Shown: in pieces, positions 35,750 to 44,739 of the stretch
Layout of the letters: each line of letters starts with the position of its first letter
Position numbering within the stretch: position 1 is the stretch's first letter
Assembly: GCA_963791325.1 (NCBI GenBank)
Contig: CAWBRU010000007.1
Location: forward strand, 1 to 64,000
Origin: JBEVJK01 sp963791325
GTDB lineage: Bacteria; Pseudomonadota; Alphaproteobacteria; Rhizobiales; Rhizobiaceae
Length of the DNA stretch: 64,000 nt
Direction of reading: 5' to 3'
The notes under the pieces: model-generated
The model's input: only the letters and a program-made list of their open reading frames with translations
Database searches by the model: none
What the model was told of the DNA's origin: nothing
Translations under genes and position numbers: made by a program

Positions 35750-36574
35750 CTATCCCTTCAGAAACGCCAGCAGGTCGGGGTTGACCACTTCGGGATGGGT
35801 GGTGCACATGCCGTGCGGAAAGCCTGGATAGACCTTCAGCGTTCCGTGCTTGAGCAGCTTGATGCCGATCCGGGCCGCATCGTCGATCGGCACGATCTGG
35901 TCGTCGTCGCCATGCATCAGCAGCACCGGCACGTCGATGTCCTTGAGGTCGTCGGTGAAATCGGTTTCGGAGAAGGCCTTGATGCACTCGTAGTGGGCGT
36001 TGGCCGCGCCCATCATGGCCTGCCGCCACCAGTTGCGGATCACCGCATCCGACACGTTCGCCCCAGGCCGGTTGAAGCCGTAGAAAGGTCCGCTCGGTAC
36101 GTCGAGGAAGAACTGGGCACGGTTGGCGGCAAGCGCGGCCCGGAAACCGTCGAACACCTCGATCGGCAAGCCGCCGGGATTCTTGTCGGACTTGACCATG
36201 ATCGGCGGCACCGCGCCGATCAGCACGGCCTTGGCCACGCGGCCCTTGCCATGGCGGGCGACATAGCGCGCCGCCTCGCCCCCGCCGGTGGAATGGCCGA
36301 CATGGATGGCGTCGCGCAGGTCGAGCGCGGCGGCGAGCGCCGCGACATCCGCGGCATAGGTGTCCATCTCGTGGCCGCCGGAGGTCTGGCTCGACCGGCC
36401 GTGGCCGCGGCGGTCGTGCGCGATGACGCGGAAGCCGTGTTGGACAAAGAACAGCATCTGGTTGTCCCAGTCGTCGGCGCTGAGCGGCCAGCCATGGTGA
36501 AACACGATCGGCTGGCCTGAGCCCCAGTCCTTGTAGAAGATGCTGGTGCCGTCGGGGGTGGTGACGAAGCTCAT
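35750..36574 (-). CDS. Alpha/beta hydrolase, non-heme haloperoxidase type
   Basis: 274 residues resembling cofactor-free chloroperoxidases/arylesterases. Landmarks: FHHGWPLSADDWDNQM (oxyanion), AHDRRGHGRSSQ, nucleophile GHSTGGGEAARYVARHG, acid HGDDDQIVPIDD and His in FPHGMCTTHPE. Acts as an esterase/perhydrolase in the cytosol; in vivo substrate unknown. Monocistronic, converging with lon. Confidence 0.9.
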   Translation of the reverse strand: MSFVTTPDGTSIFYKDWGSGQPIVFHHGWPLSADDWDNQMLFFVQHGFRVIAHDRRGHGRSSQTSGGHEMDTYAADVAALAAALDLRDAIHVGHSTGGGEAARYVARHGKGRVAKAVLIGAVPPIMVKSDKNPGGLPIEVFDGFRAALAANRAQFFLDVPSGPFYGFNRPGANVSDAVIRNWWRQAMMGAANAHYECIKAFSETDFTDDLKDIDVPVLLMHGDDDQIVPIDDAARIGIKLLKHGTLKVYPGFPHGMCTTHPEVVNPDLLAFLKG

Positions 36575-37089
36575 TCTGGCTTTCCTTTCTGAGGGTGAAA
36601 CGCGGCGTGCTGCGTCAGGCTCGGGCCCACGTCGAACCGATCGCCGTCCGGATGGGTGGACGGTCGGTCGGGGACGAAGCTCTATGAGCTAGCATGAACC
36701 TACGGCACACCGATGACGAGCCCCCGGCGTCAAGCTGTCCGGGAGCGACTTGGCCGGCGCCGGCTGCGTCGGCGGCGCCGGACGGGGGGATGCCGAAGCT
36801 CCGTCCGGAATCGCCTTGTAAAAACCGTTTCTGGCCGAGCCGGCTGCCGTTTCGAGTGATCGGGTGTAGAAGACCCCCAGGGATGACGGCAACATCGCTC
36901 GACGAGCACGAGGGTTTCTTCTCGTGTCCTTCCGACGTCTGCGACCTCGGCTCTCCCGGTCCCGCCCTGCCGCAGCTTGGTGAGCCGGCCCAATGCCTGC
37001 TTTGTGCCCAGCGAGCGCGCCCCTAGCCTCTCCCGGGGCCTAGCTCCGCAAGCCTCCTGGCCCTTCAACTGTTCAAGTGCGAGGAGACA
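36575..37089. other. Intergenic, no convincing gene
   Basis: About 515 bases. Long frames occur on both strands because of high GC, but none has a ribosome site plus protein-like composition. Should include the promoter of the haloperoxidase-type gene near 36580-36650. No repeats or strong hairpins seen. Confidence 0.4.
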
Positions 37090-37470
37090 TTAATGCGGCG
37101 GAAACTGCATCTTCGCCGATTTGGCCGTGGTCAGAATTTTGCCATGCGCGTCGAGCGCCTTGACCGTGAACTGATAGAAATGCCGCTGGCCGGCCGGCGG
37201 GCACGGCCCCTTGTAGCTGAACGCCCCATACGGGAGTTTCCCACCGCTTTCCGCGACCGTGCCCCCGCCATGAAGAAAGGAGCTTTGCAGGTCGGCCATC
37301 GAGATTGCCAACTTGGCCGTCCCAGCCGGAGAACCTGCGATCGTCATTGGCGGAGATTTGGGGTCGAAACAGGCCTTGGTCGGGCCCCACTCGGCCGTCA
37401 CGGTCATCGACTGAGCTGCGCTTGCCGATACGAGGAAAACGAAGGCAGCCGCAAACCGAAGCATCTGCAT
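37090..37470 (-). CDS. Secreted PEBP-like (YbhB/Raf-kinase-inhibitor-like) protein
   Basis: 126 residues with a signal peptide (MQMLRFAAAFVFLVSASAAQS). The mature part has the PEBP core in short form: CFDPKSPPMTIAGSPAGTAKLAISMADL, a Gly-rich loop and YKGPCPPAGQRHFYQFTVKALD, the conserved ligand-pocket strand. Usual bacterial PEBPs have about 150-180 residues, so this is a compact variant. Role in the periplasm unknown. Confidence 0.75.
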   Translation of the reverse strand: MQMLRFAAAFVFLVSASAAQSMTVTAEWGPTKACFDPKSPPMTIAGSPAGTAKLAISMADLQSSFLHGGGTVAESGGKLPYGAFSYKGPCPPAGQRHFYQFTVKALDAHGKILTTAKSAKMQFPPH

Positions 37471-37715
37471 GTCCCCATCAGTCGATTGATCAACATCGGG
37501 AGAATAGTGCAGACAGGAAAAGAGTGGAATCGGTTTCTTTGCGGATCTGCGAAAATTGGAGGTAATGCAGAGCCGGAACCTGCCGGTTTCGAGGTGAGCG
37601 GGGACCGGCCAACTGCAGCTGATCGGCGAGACAACACGCCCGGAATAAGCCGTCCTCTTCGAATAGACGCGGCGAGCTTGGCTTCAACCGTTCCTGGAGC
37701 CGGCGACGCTCTGCT

Positions 37716-37895
37716 TCAGTCGCCGGATTGGCTGAGGCGGGTGGCAGCGCGGACCAGTTCCACCGGATCGAAGCTGTGCTGCGCCACGAGGTCCTGCGCC
37801 TGCTCGAGCGAAATCCCGTGGCTCAACGCAAAATATTCGACCTCGAGGTCATTCGGCGCCGGCGGCGGGTTGGTGTCGAGATTTCCATCAGCCAT
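37716..37895 (-). CDS. DUF3606-like small protein
   Basis: 59 residues, MADGNLDTNPPPAPNDLEV then EYFALSHGISLEQAQDLVAQ and a short amphipathic end. Excellent AAGGAG seven bases before the ATG at 37895. The C-terminal half resembles DUF3606, small helical proteins of rhizobia often induced by stress. No known function. Isolated, downstream of the FAH-family gene on the same strand with a 71-bp gap. Confidence 0.65.
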   Translation of the reverse strand: MADGNLDTNPPPAPNDLEVEYFALSHGISLEQAQDLVAQHSFDPVELVRAATRLSQSGD

Positions 37896-37966
37896 GTCTA
37901 AACTCCTTGGCGCTTAAATGTCGTGAGCTTCGCTCGGTTCCATAAATGTTTCCACGGCGGCAAGCT

Positions 37967-39121
37967 TCACAGCAGCTCCTCCGCGGCCAGGTCGCGCAAC
38001 AGGTGGCTGGCGCCGTAGGTCCATGGCGGACATGCGCTGGACAGCCGCACCCGGTTGGCCAACGTTCCCAGATGCGGCGTCGAAATGAACACCCGGTCGC
38101 CAAGCTTGTGGGTGAAGCCCTTGCCGGCCCCCAACCGGTCCTTTACCGGCGCGAACATCGTGCCAAGGTAGAGCACGAAGCCGTCGGGATATTGGTGGTG
38201 GCTGCCGATGGTCGCATCGACCAGCGCCTGCGGCGAGCGCGAAATCTGCCGCATCGACGAGTGGCCGTCGAGCCGGAAGCCGTCGTCCTCGCCCTCGACC
38301 GTCAGCGTCAGCTCGGCCTGCTCGACGGACGCCAGCGAGAAGTCCGCATCGAACAGACGGACGAACGGACCGAGCGAGGCCGACGCATTGTTGTCCTTGG
38401 CCTTGCCGAGCAGCAGCGCCGAACGCCCCTCGACATCGCGCAGATTGACGTCGTTGCCAAGCGTTGCGCCGACGATCCTGCCGGCGCTCGAGACGGCGAG
38501 CACGATCTCGGGCTCCGGGTTGTTCCAGGTCGAAACGGGATGGAGCCCGACATCGGCGCCGTAGCCGACCGTGCTCATCGGCTGCGCCTTGGTGAAGATC
38601 TCCGCATCCGGGCCGATGCCGACCTCGAGATACTGGCTCCAGGCGCCGCGTTCGATCAGCGCGGCCTTCACCGCCATGGCGGCCTCCGAGCCGGGCACCA
38701 GGCTGGCCAGGTCGGCGCCGATCAGGTCGGTGATGGTGCGCCGCAATTCGCCCGACCGGGCAGGGTCGCCGCGCGCCTGCTCCTCGATCACCCGCTCGAG
38801 CAGCGAGGCGACGAAGGTCACGCCGGAGGCCTTCACCGCCTGCAGGTCGATCGGCGACAGAAGCTTGGGGCCGTCGGCGGCCGGTGCCCAGCTTGCGGCC
38901 AGCACATCGCCCACCGCGCCGATTTCGGTTCCGGCTGCCGCGCGCACCGCCTCGGCCGGGTCCGGCAGCTCGCAGACATCGCGCACCGTCGCCAGGCCGC
39001 GCCGGGTGATATCGACCAGCCGCCCGTCCCGAACGGTGACGATACGCGGCGCGGCACGGCCCGGCACCGCAGCGCGGCCGAGCAAGGTGCCATCGGGGCA
39101 ATGCGCAGGATCAGCAGTCAT
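37967..39121 (-). CDS. Fumarylacetoacetate hydrolase (FAH) family protein
   Basis: 384 residues if started at ATG 39121 (MTADPAHCPDGTLLGRA), the usual N-terminus of this subgroup; the frame allows ATG 39154 as well. Core signs: KASGVTFVASLLERVIEEQARGD (the variant active-site region), EPEIVLAVSSAGRIVGATLGNDVNLRDVEGRS with metal-binding Glu and Asp, and FVLYLGTMFAPVKDRLGAG. FAH enzymes cleave or hydrate 2-oxo acids with magnesium. The substrate is uncertain. It belongs to the longer sugar-acid-type branch, which suggests 2-keto-3-deoxy acid metabolism. Confidence 0.8.
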   Translation of the reverse strand: MTADPAHCPDGTLLGRAAVPGRAAPRIVTVRDGRLVDITRRGLATVRDVCELPDPAEAVRAAAGTEIGAVGDVLAASWAPAADGPKLLSPIDLQAVKASGVTFVASLLERVIEEQARGDPARSGELRRTITDLIGADLASLVPGSEAAMAVKAALIERGAWSQYLEVGIGPDAEIFTKAQPMSTVGYGADVGLHPVSTWNNPEPEIVLAVSSAGRIVGATLGNDVNLRDVEGRSALLLGKAKDNNASASLGPFVRLFDADFSLASVEQAELTLTVEGEDDGFRLDGHSSMRQISRSPQALVDATIGSHHQYPDGFVLYLGTMFAPVKDRLGAGKGFTHKLGDRVFISTPHLGTLANRVRLSSACPPWTYGASHLLRDLAAEELL

Positions 39122-39443
39122 CGCAGCGTCCGGAAACAAGGCACGGGCGACCATCTATGTTGTTGCCGCCGGCCGATGTCCAGAGGATAGCCGCCTCCCG
39201 CACGAATTCTCAACATCATCCTCCGCGAGCGGGCTGGAACCAATGGCGGCTTCGCACATTTTAGCAAGGCTGGGCGTCCACGCTCTCGAAGCCGAAGACC
39301 TTACCCAGCCGGAGCCTGCCGATGGACCTCCACGGCAGGCTTTCCCTTTTCGAGCACCTCCGCATCCGGTTCCCGCTTGGCTTGCCGCGCCGCCGCCTTC
39401 ATAGGGCGGCGCGGACAATCCGGCCCGATCCCCTCAGCGAACG
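39122..39443. other. Short intergenic region between FAH gene and OFA carrier
   Basis: Both flanking genes run on the minus strand. A 33-codon minus-strand frame (39400-39299, MKAAARQAKREPDAE...) is charged and could be a micro-ORF, but nothing confirms it. No terminator with a T-run seen. Confidence 0.3.
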
Positions 39444-41123
39444 TCAGAAGATCCTGACGGCACTGCTCAAGGTGACCCACACGCCCCACGCCAAGGGCAG
39501 TCCGACGAAGGCCCAGAACAGCACCGTCCGCAAATCCGAGGCCGCCTGCTTGGCCGGACCTTCGGCGACGGCGGGCGCGACCGCCGCGCTGCTTCCGGCA
39601 CCGGCGGCCGGAACCTTGGCCGTTTCGTCCCGGCGCATATGCCACTTCGGGTCGACCGGCCGGATCAGCGCGTTGCAGACCAGCCCGACGACGAGCAGCC
39701 CGCACAGCACATGCATCGGCTTGTTGTAGAGCTGGTCGGCCGGCACGCCTGCGGCGAGCCCGGATTCGCGGATGTAGTTGACGACTGCCGGGCCGATGAT
39801 TCCTGCCGTCGACCAGGCCGTCAGCAGTCGGCCGTGGATCGCACCGACGAACTGCGTGCCGAACAGGTCGGCAAGATAGGCCGGCAAGCTGGCGAATCCG
39901 CCGCCATACATCGAAACGATGACGCAGAGCGCGCCGACGAACAGGAATTTCGAACCGGCGTTGGCAGCGATCGGGGCAGATGCGTAGATCAGAATGCCGA
40001 GCACGAAGAAGACGAAATAGGTGTTCTTGCGCCCGAGCGTGTCCGACAGCGAGGCCCAGAAGAAGCGGCCGCCGATATTGAACAGCGACAGCAGGCCGGC
40101 GAACGCTGCTGCGATCGCCGCAATCGCCGCTTTCTGCTCGGCCGAAAGGACGCCGAGCGGGACGCCGGGCTCGCCGATCAGCGATCCCGCGAAGATCTCC
40201 TGGAGCATCGGCGAGGCCATGCCGATGACGCCGATGCCAGCCGAGACGTTGAGGCAGAGCACCAGCCAGACCAACCAGAATTGCGGTGTCTTGTGCGCGT
40301 CCTTGAGGTGGACATTGTGGGCGCTGATCATGGTCTTGCTTTCGCTGGGCGGGATCCAGCCGCGCGGGCGCCAGCCTGGCGGCGGCACCCGGTAGCGGAA
40401 TGCGCCGACCATCATGAAGACGAGATAGATCGAGGCGAGGACCAGGAAGGTCTGCCAGATGCCGACCGAGGCGTCGCTGCCGAAGGCCTTCATCAACCGC
40501 TCGGCGAGCGGCGCGCCGATTAAGGCGCCGCCGCCAAATCCCATGATCGCCATTCCGGTCGCCATGCCTCGCCGGTCGGGAAACCATTTTACCAGCGTCG
40601 ACACCGGGGTGATGTAGCCGAGACCCAAGCCGATGCCGCCGACGACGCCCGATCCGAGCCACAGAATCCACAGCTGATGCAAGGCGATGCCGAGCGCGCC
40701 AAGCAGCAGCCCGCCGCACCAGCACAGCGCCGCCAGAAAGCCGGCCTTGCGCGGCCCTGCCCGCTCGAGCCAGCCGCCCCACAGCGCGGCGGCCAATCCG
40801 AGGATGACGAAGAACAAGGTGTACATCCAGCCGAGGCTGGAGATGCGCCAATCGCAGGCGGTGGTGAAGAGCTCGCGTGCCAGGGTGATGTCGGGGCAGG
40901 TTTTCGGCACCTTCACCCCGAGTGCATGCGACAGCGGCAGCCAGAACACGCTGAAGCCGTAGGCCATGCCGATGCACAGATGCGTGCACAATGCCGCCGG
41001 CGGCACCAGCCAGCGATTGAAGTCGGCCCCGACCATGGTCCGCTCGCGGTCGAGGATATTGAGGCCGAAGCCGGGCAGCCCTGCGGCCCTGTCGAGCGTT
41101 GTCACCGATCCCCCCATCGCCAA
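39444..41123 (-). CDS. MFS transporter of the OFA (oxalate/formate antiporter) family
   Basis: 559 residues, about 12 membrane segments plus a terminal one. Typical OFA features: RWLVPPAALCTHLCIGMAYGFSVFW at the start, the loop GWLERAGPRKAGF after helix 2, WFPDRRGMATGMAIMGFGGGALIG in helix 5, and GRFFWASLSDTLGRKNTYF in the middle loop. Likely exchanges a small carboxylate across the inner membrane. After a soluble Ala-rich linker (about 500-525) there is an extra helix FWAFVGLPLAWGVWVTLSSA. This resembles the separate MFS small subunit found beside OFA genes, here apparently fused. Confidence 0.85.
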   Translation of the reverse strand: MAMGGSVTTLDRAAGLPGFGLNILDRERTMVGADFNRWLVPPAALCTHLCIGMAYGFSVFWLPLSHALGVKVPKTCPDITLARELFTTACDWRISSLGWMYTLFFVILGLAAALWGGWLERAGPRKAGFLAALCWCGGLLLGALGIALHQLWILWLGSGVVGGIGLGLGYITPVSTLVKWFPDRRGMATGMAIMGFGGGALIGAPLAERLMKAFGSDASVGIWQTFLVLASIYLVFMMVGAFRYRVPPPGWRPRGWIPPSESKTMISAHNVHLKDAHKTPQFWLVWLVLCLNVSAGIGVIGMASPMLQEIFAGSLIGEPGVPLGVLSAEQKAAIAAIAAAFAGLLSLFNIGGRFFWASLSDTLGRKNTYFVFFVLGILIYASAPIAANAGSKFLFVGALCVIVSMYGGGFASLPAYLADLFGTQFVGAIHGRLLTAWSTAGIIGPAVVNYIRESGLAAGVPADQLYNKPMHVLCGLLVVGLVCNALIRPVDPKWHMRRDETAKVPAAGAGSSAAVAPAVAEGPAKQAASDLRTVLFWAFVGLPLAWGVWVTLSSAVRIF

Positions 41124-41227
41124 CCAGCCCAGGCAAGCCCGACGCGGCTGCTCACTCTCCTTTTGCTCAACGCCTTAAGCTCGCCACGCCTCAGAAACGC
41201 ACGACTTCAGAAACGCACGACGCTCGC

Positions 41228-41535
41228 CACGCCTCGAAGCACGATCCCCCGGGACACACGCTGATCGGCCCCGCGTCGGCGGCTATCAGGCCGCCTGGCG
41301 AAAGCACTCGAGCGCTCGGTCGCTTTTCACGCCACGCCTCGAAGCGCGATCCCCGAGACACACGCTGATCGGTCCCGCGTCGGCGGCTATCAGGCCGCCT
41401 GGCGAAGCACTCGAGCGCTCGGTCGCTTCTCACGCCACGCCTCGAAGCGCGATCCCCCGGGACACACGCTGATCGGCCCCGCGTCGGCGACTGTCAGGTC
41501 GCCTGGCGAAAGCACTCGAGCGCTCGGTCGCTTCT
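41228..41535. repeat. Tandem repeat, three copies of a ~105-bp unit
   Basis: Copies start at 41228, 41333 and 41436, each beginning CACGCCTCGAAGC and containing GACACACGCTGATCGG, a GGCGGC-TATCAG-GCCGCC hairpin and CACTCGAGCGCTCGGTCGC. The third copy has the hairpin changed on both sides (GGCGAC/GTCGCC), a compensatory pair of substitutions that keeps the stem. Units differ by a few substitutions and 1-2 base indels. Confidence 0.9.
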
Positions 41536-41762
41536 TCCCCGGTCGCTTCTTCCGTCCCGGAGGCCGCCACCCAGCTCGATCTGGGACCGGCTCGATCTGG
41601 ATCCGAAGAACCAGAGCAAAACCAAAACTCAACGCTTCGCCCGCGCCGGCGCCTCCCGCAGGGCCGCGTCAAGCCGTACGTCAGCAGCTGCCGCCAATCA
41701 CTGTGCATGCCAGCCGCATGCAACTTGAAGCACCCGCTGCAGGTGTCCACTCGAGGTGTCCG

Positions 41763-41810
41763 CTGGAGGCGCCCACTGGCCGCAAACTGGAGGCGCCCAC
41801 CGGCCTCAAA
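41763..41810. repeat. Two-copy 24-bp tandem repeat
   Basis: CTGGAGGCGCCCAC followed by TGGCCGCAAA, then the same unit with C for T and CTC for CGC variants. Exact 24-base period. Intergenic, probably slippage-derived. Confidence 0.8.
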
Positions 41811-42467
41811 TCAGAGCATCAATCATTGCCACAGACGATCATCGCCACAGACGCCCCGCCGGCGCGTACAGCTGGCCAACCCATCGCTTGCAGACCCGTC
41901 ACGCCCGACCTGCCGCCTTCCGGATCACGACAAGCCGCACCACGCCGAACCACGCGCTCACGATTGCTTGGCGCGGGAGAATCAAATCAAAAATCGCAAA
42001 TCACTTCGCCACCCGCCGTCCCATATCGGGCGACGTTGTTCGGCCGATACCTCCCCTACCGCGTGCGCCTAAGGCCCAGCGCGGTCCACGTCGACGGGCG
42101 TCCAACGCAGCCGTACTCCCGTCAGAGTTGCATAGGACGCGGCCGCGCGCAACTCCTTTTTTGGCCTGCGGAGGCCGCGCGATCGCGCCCGCCGCCAGCC
42201 CCCACACGCCCGAAAGGAAAGTGCTCCTCCTGCCGGCGGCCCCTTCCCTGTCGGCCGATTGCTTGCGCCTCGCTTGTCCCGATGGCGGCGCCGCCCGCCC
42301 CGCTCCGGAACACAGGCCGTCTACGCATGGTTGCAGGGTTCGCGGCGCCGGCATCGCTCGCCCGGTCCCCCTCGCACAAGGATCGAGCCGAGCTGCCACT
42401 TTCTCGAAGACGCCCCGTCCAGGCCAGGCGGCGGCGCGAATTTGCCCACACACAGCTTGAATTAATT

Positions 42468-42475
42468 GAACGTTC
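42468..42475. promoter_or_regulatory. Operator-like palindrome GAACGTTC upstream of tetR-ivd
   Basis: A perfect 8-bp palindrome inside an AT-rich stretch (TTAATTGAACGTTCGTTTTAA, 42462-42482) about 55 bases before the TetR start. Position and symmetry suit autoregulation by the TetR-family protein of the operon. AACGTTCG-type sites are common for TetR regulators of acyl-CoA catabolism. Inferred, not proven. Confidence 0.55.
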
Positions 42476-42531
42476 GTTTTAATATGATCCTCGGATTTGC
42501 CCGGCCGCGGCCGGGTGTCGGGATCAGAGCT

Positions 42532-43152
42532 ATGGCACGGACCACCGGCTCGAATGGCGAGCGTACCGAGGCGGCGCTGCGGCGTGCGGCTCGGAGCCTG
42601 ATCGCCCGCCACGGCTATGAGGCGGTGTCGATGCGGGCGCTCGCCGCCGAGGTCGGGGTGCAGGCCGCAGCCCTCTACCGCTATTTCCCCACCAAGCAGG
42701 ACCTGCTGTTCAGCCTGATGCGGGAGCATATGGAGGAGCTGATCGCCGCCTGGCAGAGCGTGCGCGGCGCAGGCGCCGCGGCGCCGGCGGAGCGCCTCGC
42801 CGCCTTCGTCGCCAACCACATCGGTTTCCACGTCGCCCGCCGCCACGCCACCCATGTCTCCAACATGGAGCTGCGCAGCCTCACGCATGAAAACCTCAGC
42901 GCCATTCTGAGGTTGCGGACGGCGTACGAGAAGGAGCTCAGGCAGATCCTGCGCGACGGTGCCGAGCGGGGCGTGTTCGTCGTCGACGACGTCGCCATGA
43001 CGGCGATGGCGATCATCCAGATGATTACCGGCGTCATCGTCTGGTTCCGCCCCGACGAGCGCCTGTCCGTCGACGAAGTCGCAAGGACCTACCTCACCAT
43101 GACGCTGCGCCTGGTCGGCGCGGCGCCGACCAGGGAGACCGCCGATGTATAG
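42532..43152 (+). CDS. TetR-family regulator of the leucine catabolic operon
   Basis: 206 residues from ATG 42532; a longer TTG-started frame would overlap the operator. N-terminal HTH: EAALRRAARSLIARHGYEAVSMRALAAEVGVQAAALYRYFPTKQDLLFSLM. The C-terminal TetR_C domain has a TetR_C_33-like look (ERLAAFVANHIGFHVARR ... MELRSLTHENLSAILRLR). It overlaps ivd by 8 bases, so it is certainly co-transcribed. It probably represses the operon until an acyl-CoA intermediate binds. Confidence 0.85.
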   Translation: MARTTGSNGERTEAALRRAARSLIARHGYEAVSMRALAAEVGVQAAALYRYFPTKQDLLFSLMREHMEELIAAWQSVRGAGAAAPAERLAAFVANHIGFHVARRHATHVSNMELRSLTHENLSAILRLRTAYEKELRQILRDGAERGVFVVDDVAMTAMAIIQMITGVIVWFRPDERLSVDEVARTYLTMTLRLVGAAPTRETADV

Positions 43153-44308
43153 CCAGATGCTGAGTTACGGCCTCGGCGAGGAGATCGAGGCCGTGCGCGA
43201 CATGGTCCGCCGCTTCGCCCAAGAGCGGCTCGCGCCGCTCGCCGCCGCGATCGACCGCGACAATTGCTTTCCGCCCGCGCTGTGGCCGGCGCTCGGCGAG
43301 CTTGGATTGCTGGGCATCACCGCCGATGCCGACCACGGCGGCAGCGGGCTTGGCTACCTTGCCCATGTCGTCGCCATGGAGGAGATCAGCCGCGCCTCGG
43401 GCTCGGTCGGGCTCTCCTACGGCGCCCACTCCAATCTGTGCGTCAACCAGATCAGCCGCTGGGGCACGCCCGGGCAGAAGGCCAAATATCTGCCCGACCT
43501 GTGCAGCGGCACAACGGTCGGCGCGCTGGCGATGTCTGAACCCGGGTCGGGGTCCGACATCGTCTCGATGCGGCTCAAGGCCGACAAGAAGAACGACCGC
43601 TACGTGCTCAACGGCACCAAGATGTGGATCACCAACGGCCCCGATGCGGGAACCATGGTCGTCTATGCCAAGACCGATGTGGAGCGCGGCTCGCGCGGCA
43701 TCACCGCCTTTATCGTCGAGGCCGCCAGTCCCGGCTTCTCGGTGGCGCAAAAGCTCGACAAGCTCGGCATGCGGGGCTCGAGCACCGGCGAGCTGGTGTT
43801 TGCCGATGTCGAGGTGCCGTTCGAAAATGTGCTTCACGAAGAAGGCCGCGGCGTCGAAGTGCTGATGTCCGGCCTCGACTATGAGCGCGTCGTGCTGTCG
43901 GGCGGCCCGCTCGGGCTGATGGCGGCCTGTCTCGACGTCGCCGTCCCCTATGTCCGCGAACGGCGCCAGTTCGGCCAGCCGATCGGCGAATTCCAGCTCA
44001 TTCAGGGCAAGCTCGCGGATATGTACACGGCGCTGAGCGCCGCCCGGGCCTATGTCTATGCCGTCGCGGCCGCCTGCGACCGCGGCGAGACCACCCGCAA
44101 GGATGCCGCCGGATGTGTGCTGTTTGCCGCCGAGCACGGCACCCGGATGGCGCTCGACGCCATCCAGCTGCTGGGCGGAAACGGCTACATCAACGACTAT
44201 CCCACCGGCCGGCTGCTGCGCGATGCCAAGCTCTACGAGATCGGCGCCGGCACCAGCGAAATCCGCCGCTGGCTGATCGGCCGCGAGATCATGGCAGAAG
44301 GATCCTGA
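43145..44308 (+). CDS. ivd: Isovaleryl-CoA dehydrogenase
   Basis: 387 residues of acyl-CoA dehydrogenase. Features: ITADADHGGSGLGYLAHVVAMEEISRASGSVGLSYGAHSNLC typical of IVD, FAD-binding MSEPGSGSDIVSM and KMWITNGPDA, catalytic Glu in YERVVLSGGPLGLM (about residue 247, the IVD-type position), and QLLGGNGYINDYPTGRLLRDAKLYEIGAGTSEIRR. It oxidises isovaleryl-CoA to 3-methylcrotonyl-CoA, passing electrons to ETF and then ETF-QO, whose gene is at the window's end. Also called liuA. Confidence 0.93.
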   Translation: MYSQMLSYGLGEEIEAVRDMVRRFAQERLAPLAAAIDRDNCFPPALWPALGELGLLGITADADHGGSGLGYLAHVVAMEEISRASGSVGLSYGAHSNLCVNQISRWGTPGQKAKYLPDLCSGTTVGALAMSEPGSGSDIVSMRLKADKKNDRYVLNGTKMWITNGPDAGTMVVYAKTDVERGSRGITAFIVEAASPGFSVAQKLDKLGMRGSSTGELVFADVEVPFENVLHEEGRGVEVLMSGLDYERVVLSGGPLGLMAACLDVAVPYVRERRQFGQPIGEFQLIQGKLADMYTALSAARAYVYAVAAACDRGETTRKDAAGCVLFAAEHGTRMALDAIQLLGGNGYINDYPTGRLLRDAKLYEIGAGTSEIRRWLIGREIMAEGS

Positions 44309-44382
44309 CCTGCCGGAATCTGCTGAATTGCCAAAATCCGGTGAGTATGGCACATTTTGCCGCAGATTGACGGAGATCGCGG

Positions 44383-44739
44383 ATGTCGTCGCGCATGTCT
44401 AAGAGCCGGAGACTTTCCCAAGAGGCGTCGGCGCCTCGGTCCAATCCTCCCTCGTCGGGGGCGCCTGAGCCCGATCTCTTCCGTCCACTGCCGCAACGCG
44501 AAGTGCTAAAGCTCGGCAATGCCGGGCGTCTCGTCATTCCGGCCGCGTTGCGTGAGGCGATGGGCGTCGAACCCGGCGATACCTTGATTGCCCGGGTCGA
44601 TCAGGGCGAATTGCGGCTGAGTTCGCGGCAGATGGCCCTTAGAAGGGTGCAGTCTCAGATGGCCAAGTTGAAGAAGCCGGGTGAGAGCGTGGTCGATGAA
44701 TTCCTGGCCGAGCGACGGGCGCTTTGGGGTGAAGAATGA
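44383..44739 (+). CDS. vapB: AbrB-type antitoxin (VapB-like)
   Basis: 118 residues. Residues about 40-85 form the SpoVT/AbrB swapped-hairpin domain: VLKLGNAGRLVIPAALREAMGVEPGDTLIARVDQGELRLSS. The C-terminal region (VQSQMAKLKKPGESVVDEFLAERRALWGEE) would wrap the toxin. The basic, Ser/Pro-rich N-terminal 40 residues are an unusual extension, so the true start may be further in. It overlaps the toxin gene by ATGA. Autoregulation of the pair is expected for the family. Confidence 0.85.
   Translation: MSSRMSKSRRLSQEASAPRSNPPSSGAPEPDLFRPLPQREVLKLGNAGRLVIPAALREAMGVEPGDTLIARVDQGELRLSSRQMALRRVQSQMAKLKKPGESVVDEFLAERRALWGEE

Larger units (their letters stand above)
41124..42467. other. Repeat-rich intergenic region
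   Basis: About 1.3 kb without a supported gene, although GC-rich frames run through it on both strands. It contains three tandem copies of a ~105-bp unit, a two-copy 24-bp tandem repeat and, at its right end, the operator-like palindrome of the tetR-ivd operon. The cluster of tandem repeats is unlike anything else in the core half of the window. Confidence 0.5.

Noticed and set aside
41228..41535. Three tandem units as a CRISPR array
   Set aside because: Units are ~105 bp and contiguous, without constant short repeats separated by unique spacers, and there are no cas genes.
41191..41632. Minus-strand frames reading through the tandem repeats
   Set aside because: They repeat because the DNA repeats; no start signals, and the composition is that of shadow frames.
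42001..42888. A 295-codon minus-strand frame across the tetR promoter
   Set aside because: It covers the TetR HTH in antisense and lacks any domain.
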